A stretch of DNA of 64,000 nt from Apiotrichum sp. Y4204 (Eukaryota > Basidiomycota > Tremellomycetes > Trichosporonales > Trichosporonaceae). This document shows positions 1 through 11,157 of the stretch, piece by piece (position 1 is the stretch's first letter; each line of letters opens with the position of its first letter). Under the pieces are notes generated by a model that worked only from the letters and a program-made list of their open reading frames with translations, had not been told where the DNA came from and made no database searches. A program made the translations under genes and the position numbers. The stretch spans positions 480,198 through 544,197 of the forward strand of contig JAMYHL010000059.1 in the NCBI GenBank assembly GCA_025531455.1, read 5' to 3'.

Positions 1-450
1 GAGTAGCTGTACAAGATGGCGGCGAGCATCATCTCCCACACACTGCAGAGCGACAGTAGTATCCCTACCTAATGCGGGAATTATCGAAGCTATTACAAAT
101 TCCTGAATCTGGGTGGCAAAACTGTATTATCACCTAAAACGTTCAAAACGGACATGAACATGGCTGCCCGCACCGTTAGACCTGCCACACAAATTATAAT
201 CCCGCTAATACCGTCCGCCTGGGCGGGTGGGAGGGAGGTTGCTCCACTCCCACACCTTACTCACCTCATCTCTCCATCGGCCGCCTGGCCTCCACCATTG
301 CTCGTCGCTGCTGTTTCACAGTCTCAACACACACAAATACTGTTGCGGGCTCGAGACATCCTCTGCCGAGTGGCGATCACAACAATACCACAAAGCAACA
401 ACCAAGAACGACACCGCCATCGGGCCCTCTGTTTCTCCTCATACTCCAAC
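1..450. other. 5' flank of CUS1
   Basis: No gene is recognised here. An open frame in phase with CUS1 runs back to position 154, but its translation is low in coding character. The stretch just before position 451 is pyrimidine-rich, as expected of a leader. It probably holds the CUS1 promoter and 5' UTR. Confidence 0.5.
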
Positions 451-2321
451 ATGCCCGCACCAGCAACCGCCAACGGGCACACGGGGGGTGCAAAGGCAAA
501 ATCGCGTGGTCAGCTCAAGCGTCTAAAGGCCAAGGCCAAGGCGGCTGCTAAGGCTTCCGAACCTCAGAATGGTGCTGCAAGCGCGAGCGAGACCGAGCCG
601 GAGAGTGATGCCGAGGTGAGTGCTATTATATGCGCGCAAGCTAACGTTCAGTCCGTGGTGTCCTCCGCGTCCGTGATGACGGTAGAGTCCTTCCTCGAAG
701 GCGCGTCTGCCGATGCCTCGAACCCCGACTTCACCCAGTTCGCGGATGTTTTCAAGCATTTCCAGGATGGGCCCAGCGATGGTCTTCCCTCGGTCGATGC
801 CGGCGCTTCGAAAGGACATGTGTACTACTCGGACGATGAGGATGAGGACGAGGAGATGGTTCAGCGTGCCAAGGACGACGGCCTGTCTCGCCGAGAACGG
901 AGAGAGGCATCCAAGCTGAGCATTGCCGAGCTCAAGCAGCTTGTCGACCGGCCAGAGGTTGTCGAGTACTTTGACCGCGATGCTCGTGATCCGCGATTGC
1001 TGGTGTCTCTCAAGTCATACAGAAAGTGAGTTCAACCTTTGGATTTCTATCTGACAACAGTACTGTCCCCGTGCCTACACACTGGAACGCGAAGCGTGAC
1101 TATCTTGCCGGCCGTCGTGGTATGGAGAAGCCCCCATACAAGCTGCCCCGTGAGTTGGTTCACTCTGGAGGATTGCTAATTTCAGCCTGGATCGCGGACA
1201 CGGGTATCGGCGAACAGCGCGACGCAGTCAAGGCGAAGGAGGAGGGCCAGAACCTTGCCGCCAAGACGCGTGAGCGCGTTCAGCCGAAAATGGGAAAGAT
1301 CGATATCGACTACCAGAAACTTCACGACGCCTTCTTTAGGTACCAGGAGAAGCCGCGGATGAGCAAGTTCGGCGAGGCATACTACGAGGGCAAGGAACTG
1401 GTTACCGACTTGAGGACCAAGAAGCCGGGAGAGCTGTCGGATGAGCTTATCGAGGCTCTGTCTATCCCTCCACTAGCTCCCCCACCATGGCTCATTGCTA
1501 TGCAGCGCTTCGGTCCGCCACCGTCGTACCCCAACCTACGTATCCGCGGTCTCAACGCCCCCATTCCGACAGGAGCGCAGTGGGGCTTCCACCCCGGCGG
1601 ATGGGGCAAACCACCGATGGACGAGTTCAACCGTCCCCTGTATGGCGACGTCTTCGGTGTCGTGCAAGGAACTGAGATCGCGCACCAGGACCACATCGAC
1701 CGCACGCGCTGGGGAGAGATCGAGCATATGGAGGCTGAGGATGATGACGAGGAGGATGAGGAAGAGGAGGAAGAGGACGAGGAGATGGACATGGAAGAGG
1801 AGGAAGAGGAGGAAGCGCCAACAGCAGATGGTCTCGAGACGCCGTCTGGTCTCGCTACGCCAAGCGGGTACAACAGTGTTACATCAACTGTGCCAGGAGG
1901 CCTCGAGACGCCCGACTTTATCGAGCTGCGCAAGCGCACCCAGCGGGATCGGGAGGACGACGGACCCTCGGGCCCGCGGGAGCTGTACACTGTCATTCCG
2001 GAGCGCGAAGCAAACGTCAAGGGGTTCATGGGCTCGTCGACAGCGTACGACCTGTCGGCGGCCGCTGCTCCTGTTCTCGGCGAGGAGCGGGGCACAAAAC
2101 GCAAGTCTGGCGATGTGGACGTGTCACTCGACGGCGATGTCGACGCTGCAACGCTCAAGGCCAAGTACGACGAGGCCCGCAAGCGCGACTCGAATGTACA
2201 CGTGCCTGGGCAGCATGTCGACCGTAGCCAGTTCGACGACGTCATTTCGAGCGAGACCAAGCGCCGTACGCGTAGGGACGAGAAGAAGGGCAAGGAGAAG
2301 GCAGAAAAGTTCAAGTTTTGA
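451..2321 (+). CDS. CUS1: Splicing factor 3b subunit 2 (CUS1/SF3B2), U2 snRNP
   Basis: Subunit of the SF3b complex of U2 snRNP, which helps fix the branch-point region in the nucleus during early spliceosome assembly. The spliced product is 587 residues from four exons (about 451-615, 652-1025, 1061-1149, 1186-2321). The N-terminus is basic and low-complexity. The family signature follows: ARDPRLLVSLKSYR, then VPVPTHWNAKRDYL and a Pro-rich PSP-type block with PPPWLIAMQRFGPPPSYPNL and GAQWGFHPGGWGKPP. An acidic Glu/Asp run (about 1735-1815) and a Lys/Arg-rich tail come after. ATG 451 is chosen because it follows a pyrimidine-rich leader; an in-frame ATG at 154 would add an unconserved extension. 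All three introns are 35-36 nt. Two are multiples of three without stops, so their retention would keep the frame. Confidence 0.93.
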
Positions 2322-2661
2322 GCGGACCTTTGGCTTGGAGAGTGGAGCGTGTCGTTGGGTGGGATGGTGTTCGCCGCAGAGGGCGGGCAGGAGACCCCAT
2401 ACATATGTGTGGTGGGGTTGTCGATCATATGCATGCATACGTTAGCAGCGACGTTTTTGCACCACATTGGCAGTCGTGGCTATGACCAGCCGATCGGATG
2501 TCGGCGCAGCCATGCACACCTCTCTCTCCCAGCGCCGATAAGATTAACAGACCATACATGGATGTGTACAGGCCACTGGGGCAGATACAGTGGTTTGGAA
2601 GTGATACTAGTGGTTTGGATGGAGTTCTACATCATTGTAATGTTGGGGGGTCACGACGTCC
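2322..2661. other. Convergent intergenic region CUS1/TVP38
   Basis: About 340 bases between two converging genes. It presumably carries both 3' UTRs. I see no gene or repeat in it. Confidence 0.5.
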
Positions 2662-4514
2662 TCATCGTCCGATGGGGAAGCGCCACCAGCGACTGGACGC
2701 CTGCTGCGGTTGCGGCTCGACGGGATCCATGTCGATCGTGCCGTATCCGCGTGCTGGGCGCTTTTCACGGATAGAGCGGCGCATCCAGCGAGGGGTCCGG
2801 GGTAGTGTGTGGGTGAGCTCGTACGCCGATCCCGAGTCGGACTCTGCGAGCGTATCGAGGACCTCGGCACGAGCTTTGTTCTTGCCGTTGCGCGCCGGTA
2901 TCGGGAGTCGGCTGCGCGACGACTCGGCCTCCAAATCGAATGCCGGGTCGCCGCCCGATGGCCCGGCGAGCATGACGCCCGAGTCGACGGCTTGATACCG
3001 CCGGGGCAGGCCATGCTCATCAAACTCGACGGGAACAGGAGCCGGGATGTCGTCCAGTGCTTCGAGATTGTCGACCGGGACGGACTCGCCCTCTTCCTCG
3101 CCCAGGTCGCCGAGGTCCTGCTTGAACACGCGTTTGAGACCCACGGGAATCAGGACGGCGACGATGACAGCGCCGAGGCCGAGCACGTTGCGTACCGAGA
3201 GGATGTGGAAGTCATCTGCCGATGTCATTTGGTCGAGGGACGAGCCAATCGTGACATGAATGACCGAGACGGGGGCGATGCCAATGAAGCAAGTGACCCA
3301 AAAGAAAAGCATACCAATGCCGAGATGCGGTGCAACGAAGTTGGCGACCCAGTGCGGAGGGAAGGGAAGGATACGCAGCGTGAGAAGGATCGCGAATACG
3401 CTGTCCCACCCGACCTGTTGCCCCTTGTCTGGGTCCCCCATAATCTTCTTGCGCCATTTCTCAACCCGCTTGCGGTAGTAGGGCAGTTCGAGCAGCGGCG
3501 GTGCCAGGAGAGACGATAATGTGTAGCACAGGATTGAACCCGTCGCATCGCATAGACACGACAGGACAAGTCCGATCAGCATGCCGTATGCCGCACCGAA
3601 GAGGATGGAAATGTACATCGAGCCGGGGAGAGAGAACGCTTGAACACTGGCGTGGTTAGTGGTCATTCGCTGAAATGGTTCTCACTAAAGGTAGGCCACA
3701 ATACCACAAAGGCATATCCGTCCCGGATACAGGTCCTTGTACTTGTGAAGCAGTGCACTGGAAGGGTCAGTATTCGGGAGTCGCCAGAGACCACATCGCG
3801 CTCGTATGCGTACTTTAGAGCTTTCAGGTCTTCGAAACTGCGCGGCAGCTTGAGAGCTGGACGGTCCTCACTGTGAGAGTCAGCCGATATTCAAAACAAA
3901 CAAATGTAACGCCAGTCACCGCTGGCCACTCACGGGTCGACTGTGGGCATGCCAAACCAGAATGTGCCGAGGACGATGGCGCTGAAGCCCGCAAACAGAA
4001 TGCTCAGCTTCACGCCGGCAACAAACACCGGTCCTTGGTACCACTTTCCGGGCTCTGATCCGCCTCCTGCAAGCAAGGGTGTCGCCTCGGACGAGGAGCC
4101 ATAGGTAAGTGGGACCACCTCGGAGCCGCCGGCCGACGACGTAATTGATAGCATTCGTTCCAACGTTCGCGATCGAGCAAGGGGATGCGAGACATACGCG
4201 GCGCCAGGGGACGGGGTTCGAGACAAGGAGCGGGGGTCTTCAGCTTCACAGGGATGTGCGCCCAGTGGTTCCACCAGGTCGGTAGGGCGAAACACGTCGG
4301 GGGACATATGTCGGATGCGTGGAGAGGTAGATGGAGTCGAGAGCGGCGACATGAGGATGGCACCGGTGCTTTCGGAAGGCCGCGGCGAGCCGAGACCTAT
4401 ATCCGGCATTGCAATGATCGTTGCTGATGGGCGGCGGCGGCGGCTTGGGGGACGGCTGCAATCCCATGAGACATCGTCGTCGGCGAGGTTGAAGGGCGCC
4501 GAACTTAGGTCCAT
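2662..4514 (-). CDS. TVP38: TVP38/TMEM64 family (VTT domain) Golgi membrane protein
   Basis: Polytopic membrane protein of the VTT/SNARE-associated-Golgi superfamily (Tvp38, TMEM41/64). Relatives act in the Golgi/ER system, some as lipid scramblases. The predicted product is about 565 residues. A disordered Ser/Pro-rich N-terminus (about 160 residues) precedes a first membrane segment (VKLSILFAGFSAIVLGTFWF). Then comes the VTT core with the family hallmark QAFSLPGSMYISILFGAAYG, an amphipathic RKRVEKWRKK stretch, and further hydrophobic helices (RILPFPPHWVANFVAPHLG). The acidic, disordered C-terminal tail has about 170 residues. Four exons are proposed (3934-4514, 3795-3870, 3686-3741, 2662-3646); the second intron, near 3742-3794, is the least certain junction. 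ATG 4514 is preferred to an upstream in-frame ATG at 4568. It faces the secreted protein gene across 1.2 kb. Confidence 0.85.
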
Positions 4515-5703
4515 GTTGGGATGGTCGCTTGTGGGATGAAGGTGGATGAGGCGATGGTGAAGTCGCAACTAGTGATGTGAGGCCATGCAGCTTGAATGAT
4601 CGTGGAGGGATGAGTCGACCAGAAGTTGTGGTGGAGAGTGGACTGGAGAGTGCGATGGTGATTGAACAACTATTCTCAGATGATTACAGCCCTCTACAGT
4701 CGTGCTAATGGGACGACGGACAGAAACTGTGGTAGAGTGAGTTGAGGGAGCACGAGAGCAGAGGCGCAGTATCGGCGGCGGAGCTGGCGACCCGGCCGGC
4801 CGAGAGTGGTGGAAGAGCAGAGGAGCCCAGGGCATCGGGGCAAAGGACTACGAGGGCCATCCCCGTGCGCCCGCCCTCGTGCCCGACTCGCTCGGCTCCG
4901 CTCTGCTGCATCGCCCCTCCTTTGCGGTAATGCACTTGGTCGCCAGGCCCGGGGATCACGTGCCTGCCCTCGTCCCACCTTGACCTCTTCCAAACGCAAT
5001 TACAAGCAAAAGCTATCCAAAGACAAATAGCTCGCAATGAGTTCTGCTTCCGCTAATAAAATTGGGAACCTCATTAGGAGCGGAGCCTAATCCAGTCTCC
5101 GAATCGGTCCTTTCTAGGCTTTTCCCCTTGCCGATCCTATGCTGATCCGATCTCTAGTAGGAATATTAAGCTTCCAGGGTTTCGACCGGGCAAAATTGAT
5201 AAGTGGCGCACCCGACCCGGCGACGTCATAGAAAATGGGCTACAACCGAATAGCAAACTGCACACAACCTTGCTGTAAGTAGAAGTAGAAGAATGTAGTG
5301 TGGCGGATGTGGTCATTGAAGTGGGCTCTTCCGAACAGTTCAGTCCGAGCGAGCCCCGGCAAAATAGAACACTCCACCCACCAGAAGTCGGCCCGATAAG
5401 GGTGGGCCCCACTTGCACTGATTTGTAAACGCGCCTCAAGGCAATGGCACGTACTCCAGAGCATTGCAGAGTTTACGTTTCCATAACGTCAATGTGGGCT
5501 CGGTTACAGAGAACTGACGTCTTGTAAGCTCTATTTTTTCGAGCAGTTGCTGCGCGGTACTTGGACAGTGGAATGTGAAGCGAGCTCGGCGCAATGTGAT
5601 GGGGAACGCGATCCTGAGTTCTAGAGTACATATAGGAAAAACAGTTTGCACCACATTCTTCGCCCCAGTCAGTAAGACTTCTACTCCATCCCCAACCACT
5701 AGA
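4515..5703. other. Divergent intergenic region TVP38 / secreted protein
   Basis: About 1.2 kb between divergent starts. It contains GC-rich stretches near 4740-4990 with short open frames in several phases, none recognisable. A TATA-like element lies near 5626. Nothing else is evident. Confidence 0.5.
5626..5635 (+). promoter_or_regulatory. TATA-like element of the secreted glycosidase-like gene
   Basis: A TACATATAGG motif lies about 70-80 bases before ATG 5704, a plausible distance for a TATA box in a yeast promoter. Seen only by motif; no transcription data. Confidence 0.35.
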
Positions 5704-8700
5704 ATGAGGACAGGACTAGCCTTCCTCCTGTCTGCGCTGCTTCCCTTGGCCACCGGCCAGGGGTCGAGCGAGGTTCTTGTCACAAAGATCGAGACACTCT
5801 TCGTTCCAGCTTCCGGCAACCCGGCTCCTACGACAGTTAGCGGTCAGTTCTGGACACCTGTGGCCGGAGCAAACCAGGCGTCCGCTGCGGCACCTCCTGC
5901 AGAAACGTCAAATGTGCCCAGCACTCCGAGCTCACCCGCAGACTCGGCTGCCCCTCCTCCGGCTTCGGCGCCGGCGAGCCAGGCAACTCAAGGCCCTCCT
6001 CCCGCCTCCAACACCCCGGCCTCCAACACCCCCGCCAACACCCCCACCTCCAATCCCGCCATCATCCCCCTGCCTGTGCCCATACCCGGAGGATCATCTG
6101 CAGCTTCCAGTAACCCAGCTTCACCGACCCCTTCCGGCAATCAAACAGCTGGTGCTCAGAATGGAACTCAAGGTGGTGTTCCAGGTGGCACTGGAAACAG
6201 TTCTGCAACCAATGGCTCAACCACCCCACTGGAGTCGGATGGTCCCAACCTCAACTTCGGCCCCGTGTCTTTCGCGGGATACGACAACTACATCTATCGG
6301 GACAACGATGTGGCTGCTCAAGTGGTAATCTCTCAGTGAGTGCGGAGAGGAGCCCGTTCATTTCATTCAGAGTACTCACACGTCACATCAGAGAGTCAAA
6401 CAACAAGACTACGCGTTTCATCACCGCTTTCCCCAACGGTAACACGGGCGCTCTCGTCTATCTTCTTCCCTACAATGGCAACGGAAGTACCGAGTCAGCC
6501 GTTACTGCCCATCTGGTTGAAGGCTCCCTGGCAGCTGAGAACGGTTCAGACTCGCAAAAGGGAATCAAAGGACAGATGACTGTTTCCTCCGACGCTGAGT
6601 TTGGAGTCACGATTCGTGAGTGAACCCTGCGCCCAGGTGTTATCGAAAATGTCAAGCATTCTAACTGTCAGTCGGCGGCGTGCGTACACTGCGCGACTAC
6701 GTCGAGTCAGGCGGCAAGGTGATGAATAGCATCTTCAACTATACGATTGGCACCGCAGCTCCAAACGAGGTCAAGCTCGTCCGCAATTGGATCAACGGTA
6801 CGACAGTGCAGTATCTCAACTTCAACGCTGGGGAGAACTGCCAGTTCTCGATCGATGGTCCTACCATCCGCATAGTGCGCAACGATAAGAACGCCTCCGC
6901 TACTGTGTCCTTCAGCTCTACATTCAACTACACCGGCACGACACCCGAGACCCCCTTCGTCCCGCTAGAGGGCCTTGGCCCTGTGCAACTCTTCCTGGAG
7001 GGCAGCGAGAATGGTGGTAGCGCTGGCAGCAATGGTTCGACCGGGGCCAACAGCTCCAGCACCACGGAGGCGACACCCAACACCAACAAGGACGGCAAGC
7101 CCCTCCAGAGTGTGCTGAGCGCGATCCATACCTCAGCCACAAACATCACCGAGCAGATGGCGTTCCTGTCGTACAAGTCCGAGTTCTTGGCTGGCGGATG
7201 GCGTTTCCTCACCTGTAAGTGGTGAATTAGTGGCGCAAAGATAAGCTTGTAACATTACTCACAACCTAGATTTCGGTCGTGACACGCTCATCGCCCTGCG
7301 TCTCCTCCTCCCCGTGCTTTCCCCCGAAGCGACCGAGGCCATCCTCGCGGCCGTGATCCAACGGACAAATGCAACAAGCGGAGAGCTGTGCCATGAAGAG
7401 ACCGTTGGCGACTATGCGTCATTCCTCAGTAGGTACCACTGCGCGTCCAACCTGACAATCAGACATGAACAACGGTCAACCCGAGAAGGGCAACACGCCG
7501 CTGTACTCCTACACCATGGTGGACACCGACTTCCTCCTTCTCCCCGTGCTGGCCGACTATGCTGCTGCGTCCCCCGACCGTGCGAAGCAGCTGCTCGCTC
7601 GCAACTCGAGCCTTGTTTCGGGTACATTTGGAGAACTCCTGCAGTCGAACATCGAGCACGTCCTGTCGCTTGCGGCGCCATTCGGCGCCGTACCCAGTAA
7701 GGAGAACCTCGTGGCCATCCGCGATCCCAACGTCGGGAACTGGCGCGACTCCAACCTCGGGCTGGGTGGCGGCAAGTACCCCTTCGACGTCAACTGTGAG
7801 TTGTTTCTAAACATATTGGCTAGTGCCTGCTAACATTAGGCGCGCTCGTTCCCGCCGCACTCAAAGCCATCCAATCGCTGGCTCAGGCTGGTCTCGTGTC
7901 AGCCAACTACACCAACGCATCCACATCCCTCGTCGGGGTATGGACCTCGGAGGCGTGTGACCACTTTACTGTGCCCGTAGCTACCGACGCAGCTGCCAAG
8001 TCGTTGGAAAGCTACGTCGGGGTGGCCAATCTCTCCGCCTCCCTTCTTTATGGCGCCGGCAGTCTCAACGAGTCGAAAGGCGGGTCGAGCGGGTGGAACG
8101 AAGGGAAGCAGGCCATTGGCGGGTCGAACTCGACCTTCTACGCCGTGTCGCTCAAGGGCGACGGCTCTCCGGTCCCGATCCTCAACTCGGATCTCTCCTT
8201 TGTCCTCGAATACGCCAACCCCACCCCGGAAATCCTGTGGGCAGTCGTCCAGGCCATGCAGCCGTACCCCCGCGGCCTACTCACGAACGCGGGCATGGTC
8301 GTCGCCAACGCCGCGTACGAGGGCAGCAACAACGCGACCCTCGCCCAGCAGTTCGGCAACACTGCATACCATGGCGCCGTGTCCTGGAGCTGGCAGACGG
8401 GCATGATGGCCCAGGGTATCAGCAGGCAGCTTGGCCGCTGTGGTCTTAGTGCGAACACCCAGCTCGGCTCCGGCAACACAACACAGAGCGGTAACGGCAA
8501 TGGCACTACGCAGGACAACGGCAACGGCAACACAAATGGCGGTGGGAATGCACAGAACAATGGCACTGTCAATGGCAACCAGACCGCCAATGGCACCGAC
8601 AACGGCGTCGCCAACGCCAACACCACCTCCACAGTCCCGAGGCGGCGCCAGGTCGAATCGCCGAACAACGGCACCACCTCTCCTCCTCCGAGCAACGGCA

Positions 8701-9215
8701 CCACCACCACTCCTCCTAGCAACGGCACCACCACTCCTCCGAACAACGGCACCACCACTCCTCCGAACAACGGCACCACCACTCCTCCAACTGACGGCGA
8801 GACCGACAATGAGGGCCGCCCCGCGTGGTGCGAGGACGAGGAGCTGGTCACCGCGCTGCAACAGGCGCAGGCACGCCTCTGGGCCGCGATTGACGGCACG
8901 ACTGAAGTGCTGTATACCGAGGTATGGTCGCCTGTGTGGACGCCCAAGGCCGACGGCTCCGGTGGCAACTTTACGGTCGGCGACCTCGGTGCGCTCAGCC
9001 CCGAGGGGACCGAAGGCGACGCGGTCCAGCTGTGGAGCTATGGCTTCCTCGCCGCTGTCGACCCGCGCAATGGCCGTCCCGTCGCTGCTGGCATCGAGAC
9101 TCCCGTGACTGGTCCGTCCCCCAATGGCACCGCCATGGTCAGCGCTGCGAATGTCATTCGGCCCCAGGGTGTTATGCTGTCGATCATCGCCGCTGTGTTG
9201 TGCGTGGTGATGTAG
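5704..9215 (+). CDS. Secreted, probably GPI-anchored six-hairpin glycosidase-like protein
   Basis: A 1,088-residue predicted extracellular protein from six exons (5704-6335, 6392-6615, 6672-7214, 7270-7428, 7463-7795, 7840-9215). It opens with a clear signal peptide (MRTGLAFLLSALLPLATGQG), followed by a Pro/Ser/Thr/Ala-rich linker (about residues 50-190). A beta-type domain with many N-x-S/T sequons comes next. The catalytic-like (alpha/alpha) region contains FLTYFGRDTLIALRLLLPVL. This resembles the GRDT motif of GDE-C and other six-hairpin glycosidases related to glycogen debranching enzyme. The C-terminal third has tandem NGTTTPP repeats and ends in a hydrophobic tail (VMLSIIAAVLCVVM) typical of GPI-anchor signals. 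I infer a cell-wall-associated carbohydrate-active enzyme; the substrate cannot be told. A catalytic acid/base pair was not identified, so a non-catalytic wall protein is possible. Confidence 0.65.
8664..8790 (+). repeat. Coding minisatellite, NGTTTPP repeats
   Basis: About five imperfect tandem units of roughly 24 bases encode N-N/S-G-T-T-T-P-P blocks in the C-terminal linker of the secreted protein. Each unit carries an N-x-T glycosylation sequon and Thr-Pro pairs suitable for O-mannosylation. The strong similarity between units suggests recent copy-number change. Confidence 0.8.
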
Positions 9216-9458
9216 GACGTTGATAGTTTCTGTAGTGGACGTGGTTAATCTCGCGGTCGTCCCTAAAACTCCCAGTCCATATGCACGCAACTCATAGTCA
9301 GAATGCAAGTCAGAACATTGTCAGCCGGGTTCTCGCAAAGCTGCATAGACATGACACTACTGCTGACAACTGGCTGTTATTTTTCTGTGACCCACGTCCA
9401 GACACACCGAGTCCACTGCGATCGTCCAACCTCTCTTCACTTCGCCCCTGTAAACTGT

Positions 9459-10585
9459 TCAGAGCTTGGCCTTCTCGTTCTTGGTGTCGCGGAACATGCC
9501 AGCGACCTTCTCCGGGTTGAGCACGGCCTCGGGGTACGGGAGGGACGTGCCGCGGAGGTGCTGCTGGCCGCCGTCGACGACGAGGATCTGACCAGTGATG
9601 TACTTTGCGGCGGGGGAGAAGAGGAAGATGGCAGAGTCGGCGACGTCCTTGCGAGTTCCCATCGCGCCGAGGGGCACCGACGAGGAGTAGTCCGAGCCCG
9701 AGGTGCCGAGACGGGACATGCCCTCAGTGTCGCCGATGGGGCTGGAGTCAGCGGGGATTCCTCTGTATGGGGTAGGAGGAGATACGCAGCGGCAGTGATG
9801 TAAAAACTGCTCTCCACATGTTCCTCCGCTTTTCACTCACCCAGGAGCAATAACGTTGGAGCGGACACCGCGGGGGCCCTCCTCGACAGCGATGACCTGC
9901 GAGAGCGCGTCGACACCGGCCTTGGCGGCCGAGACGTGCGCCTGGTACGGCGTGCCCTTGTAGTGAAGGGTGGCCGAGATGTGGAGGTACGAGCCCTGCG
10001 ACTTGCGGATGTAGGGGAGCGTTGCCTTGACAGTGTTGTACGTGCCCATCTGGACGTCAGCGATTGTCTCCGTATACGCCGGGATAATGGCTCCGCATAG
10101 CCCCATTGCCGAGTACTCACAGTGTCAATCTCCATGACGGTGCGGAATGCGTTCTCCGAGAGGCCGGAGATGGGGGCAAGGAAGTTGCCAGCGGCACCGC
10201 AGACGACAAAGTCGATGCGGCCAAAGGCTTTGATGGCAGCGTCGGCGGCGGCCTTGAGCTGCGCGGCGTTGCGGACGTCGGCAGCGGCGGGGATGCAGCG
10301 GTTGCCCGAGACCTGCTCGAGCTTGGCGGCGGACTCAGCAAGGCCCTTGGCGCTGTGGGTCAGTCACACAGTCAACAACAGCTCGCGGTAATGAGTATTC
10401 ACGCACTGGGAGCGGAGCGGTCCACTGTCGCGCCGCTCACCACCATGTACTCACTCGCGACCGACAATGACGGCGTTGGCGCCGAGCTTCATCATCTCCT
10501 CGACGATGGTGTATCCGATACCCGAGCGGCCACCGGTGCTGAAGAGCACCTTGCCCTTGAAGAGGTCCTTCTGGAAGACAGACAT
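9459..10585 (-). CDS. SPS19: Peroxisomal 2,4-dienoyl-CoA reductase-type short-chain dehydrogenase
   Basis: Predicted 291-residue SDR that should reduce 2,4-dienoyl-CoA with NADPH during beta-oxidation of polyunsaturated fatty acids. Four exons: 10455-10585, 10121-10352, 9841-10049, 9459-9762. The N-terminus has the DECR-type nucleotide loop (STGGRSGIGYTIVEEMM, then AVIVGRD). CGAAGNFLAPISGLS corresponds to the NAG(A)xN region of the peroxisomal DECR2/Sps19 family. SNVIAPGGIP and the GQILVVDGGQ end are further SDR marks. The classical Tyr-x3-Lys is modified, as in DECR enzymes (YQAHVSAAKAGVDAL keeps the Lys). The protein ends in Ala-Lys-Leu, a type 1 peroxisomal targeting signal, so location in the peroxisome matrix is well supported. 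A related SDR of unknown substrate is the alternative. Confidence 0.88.
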
Positions 10586-11157
10586 TGTGGATGGGTCAAG
10601 CGAGTGGGGAATGTGGTGGTGGATGACCGGGTGTGGGCGATTGTTGCGCGGGGTTGAGCTGGCAGTGAGGATCTGAGAGTTTGTTTGTGGTGACGGTCAC
10701 GCTGGCTTATGTAGGTTTAGCGATGGAGAGATTGAGAGAGTGGGAGATGCTTGCTGTACGGTCGTGATCGAGGATGCAGTGTGCTCGTTGTCAACATTGT
10801 CATGTCGCTTGCTTGGCCGTTTGCAGCTTGCAGAATTCCTCCTCTCTCGGCCGTCACCCATTCCACCTCACCGGCCATCTCCCATGCCGCATTAACCGGA
10901 CGAGACCGACAAAATTGTCATTGCGGCCGCCATTGACACACCACCAACCCCGCACTCCCCACACTCCCCACAGTCACGGTCTTCGGGGCTACAAACCCGG
11001 CTCTATGCTCTCTACCACTCCTTATGCTTTTCATGTGCGCTCGCTAAACGGGCCAAGCTTTCTACCCCACAAAGCGCCACAGCTGATGCAGATCTATCAC
11101 GGCACGGTACACCAAGTGGTCTTTACCCCACATTCTGCCCCACTGCTGCAAGACTTT
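10586..11157. other. Intergenic region SPS19 promoter / SFI1 3' flank
   Basis: About 570 bases upstream of the reductase gene and downstream of SFI1, both on the minus strand. A CA/CCCCACACT-rich stretch lies near 10935-10975. No gene is seen. Confidence 0.5.
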
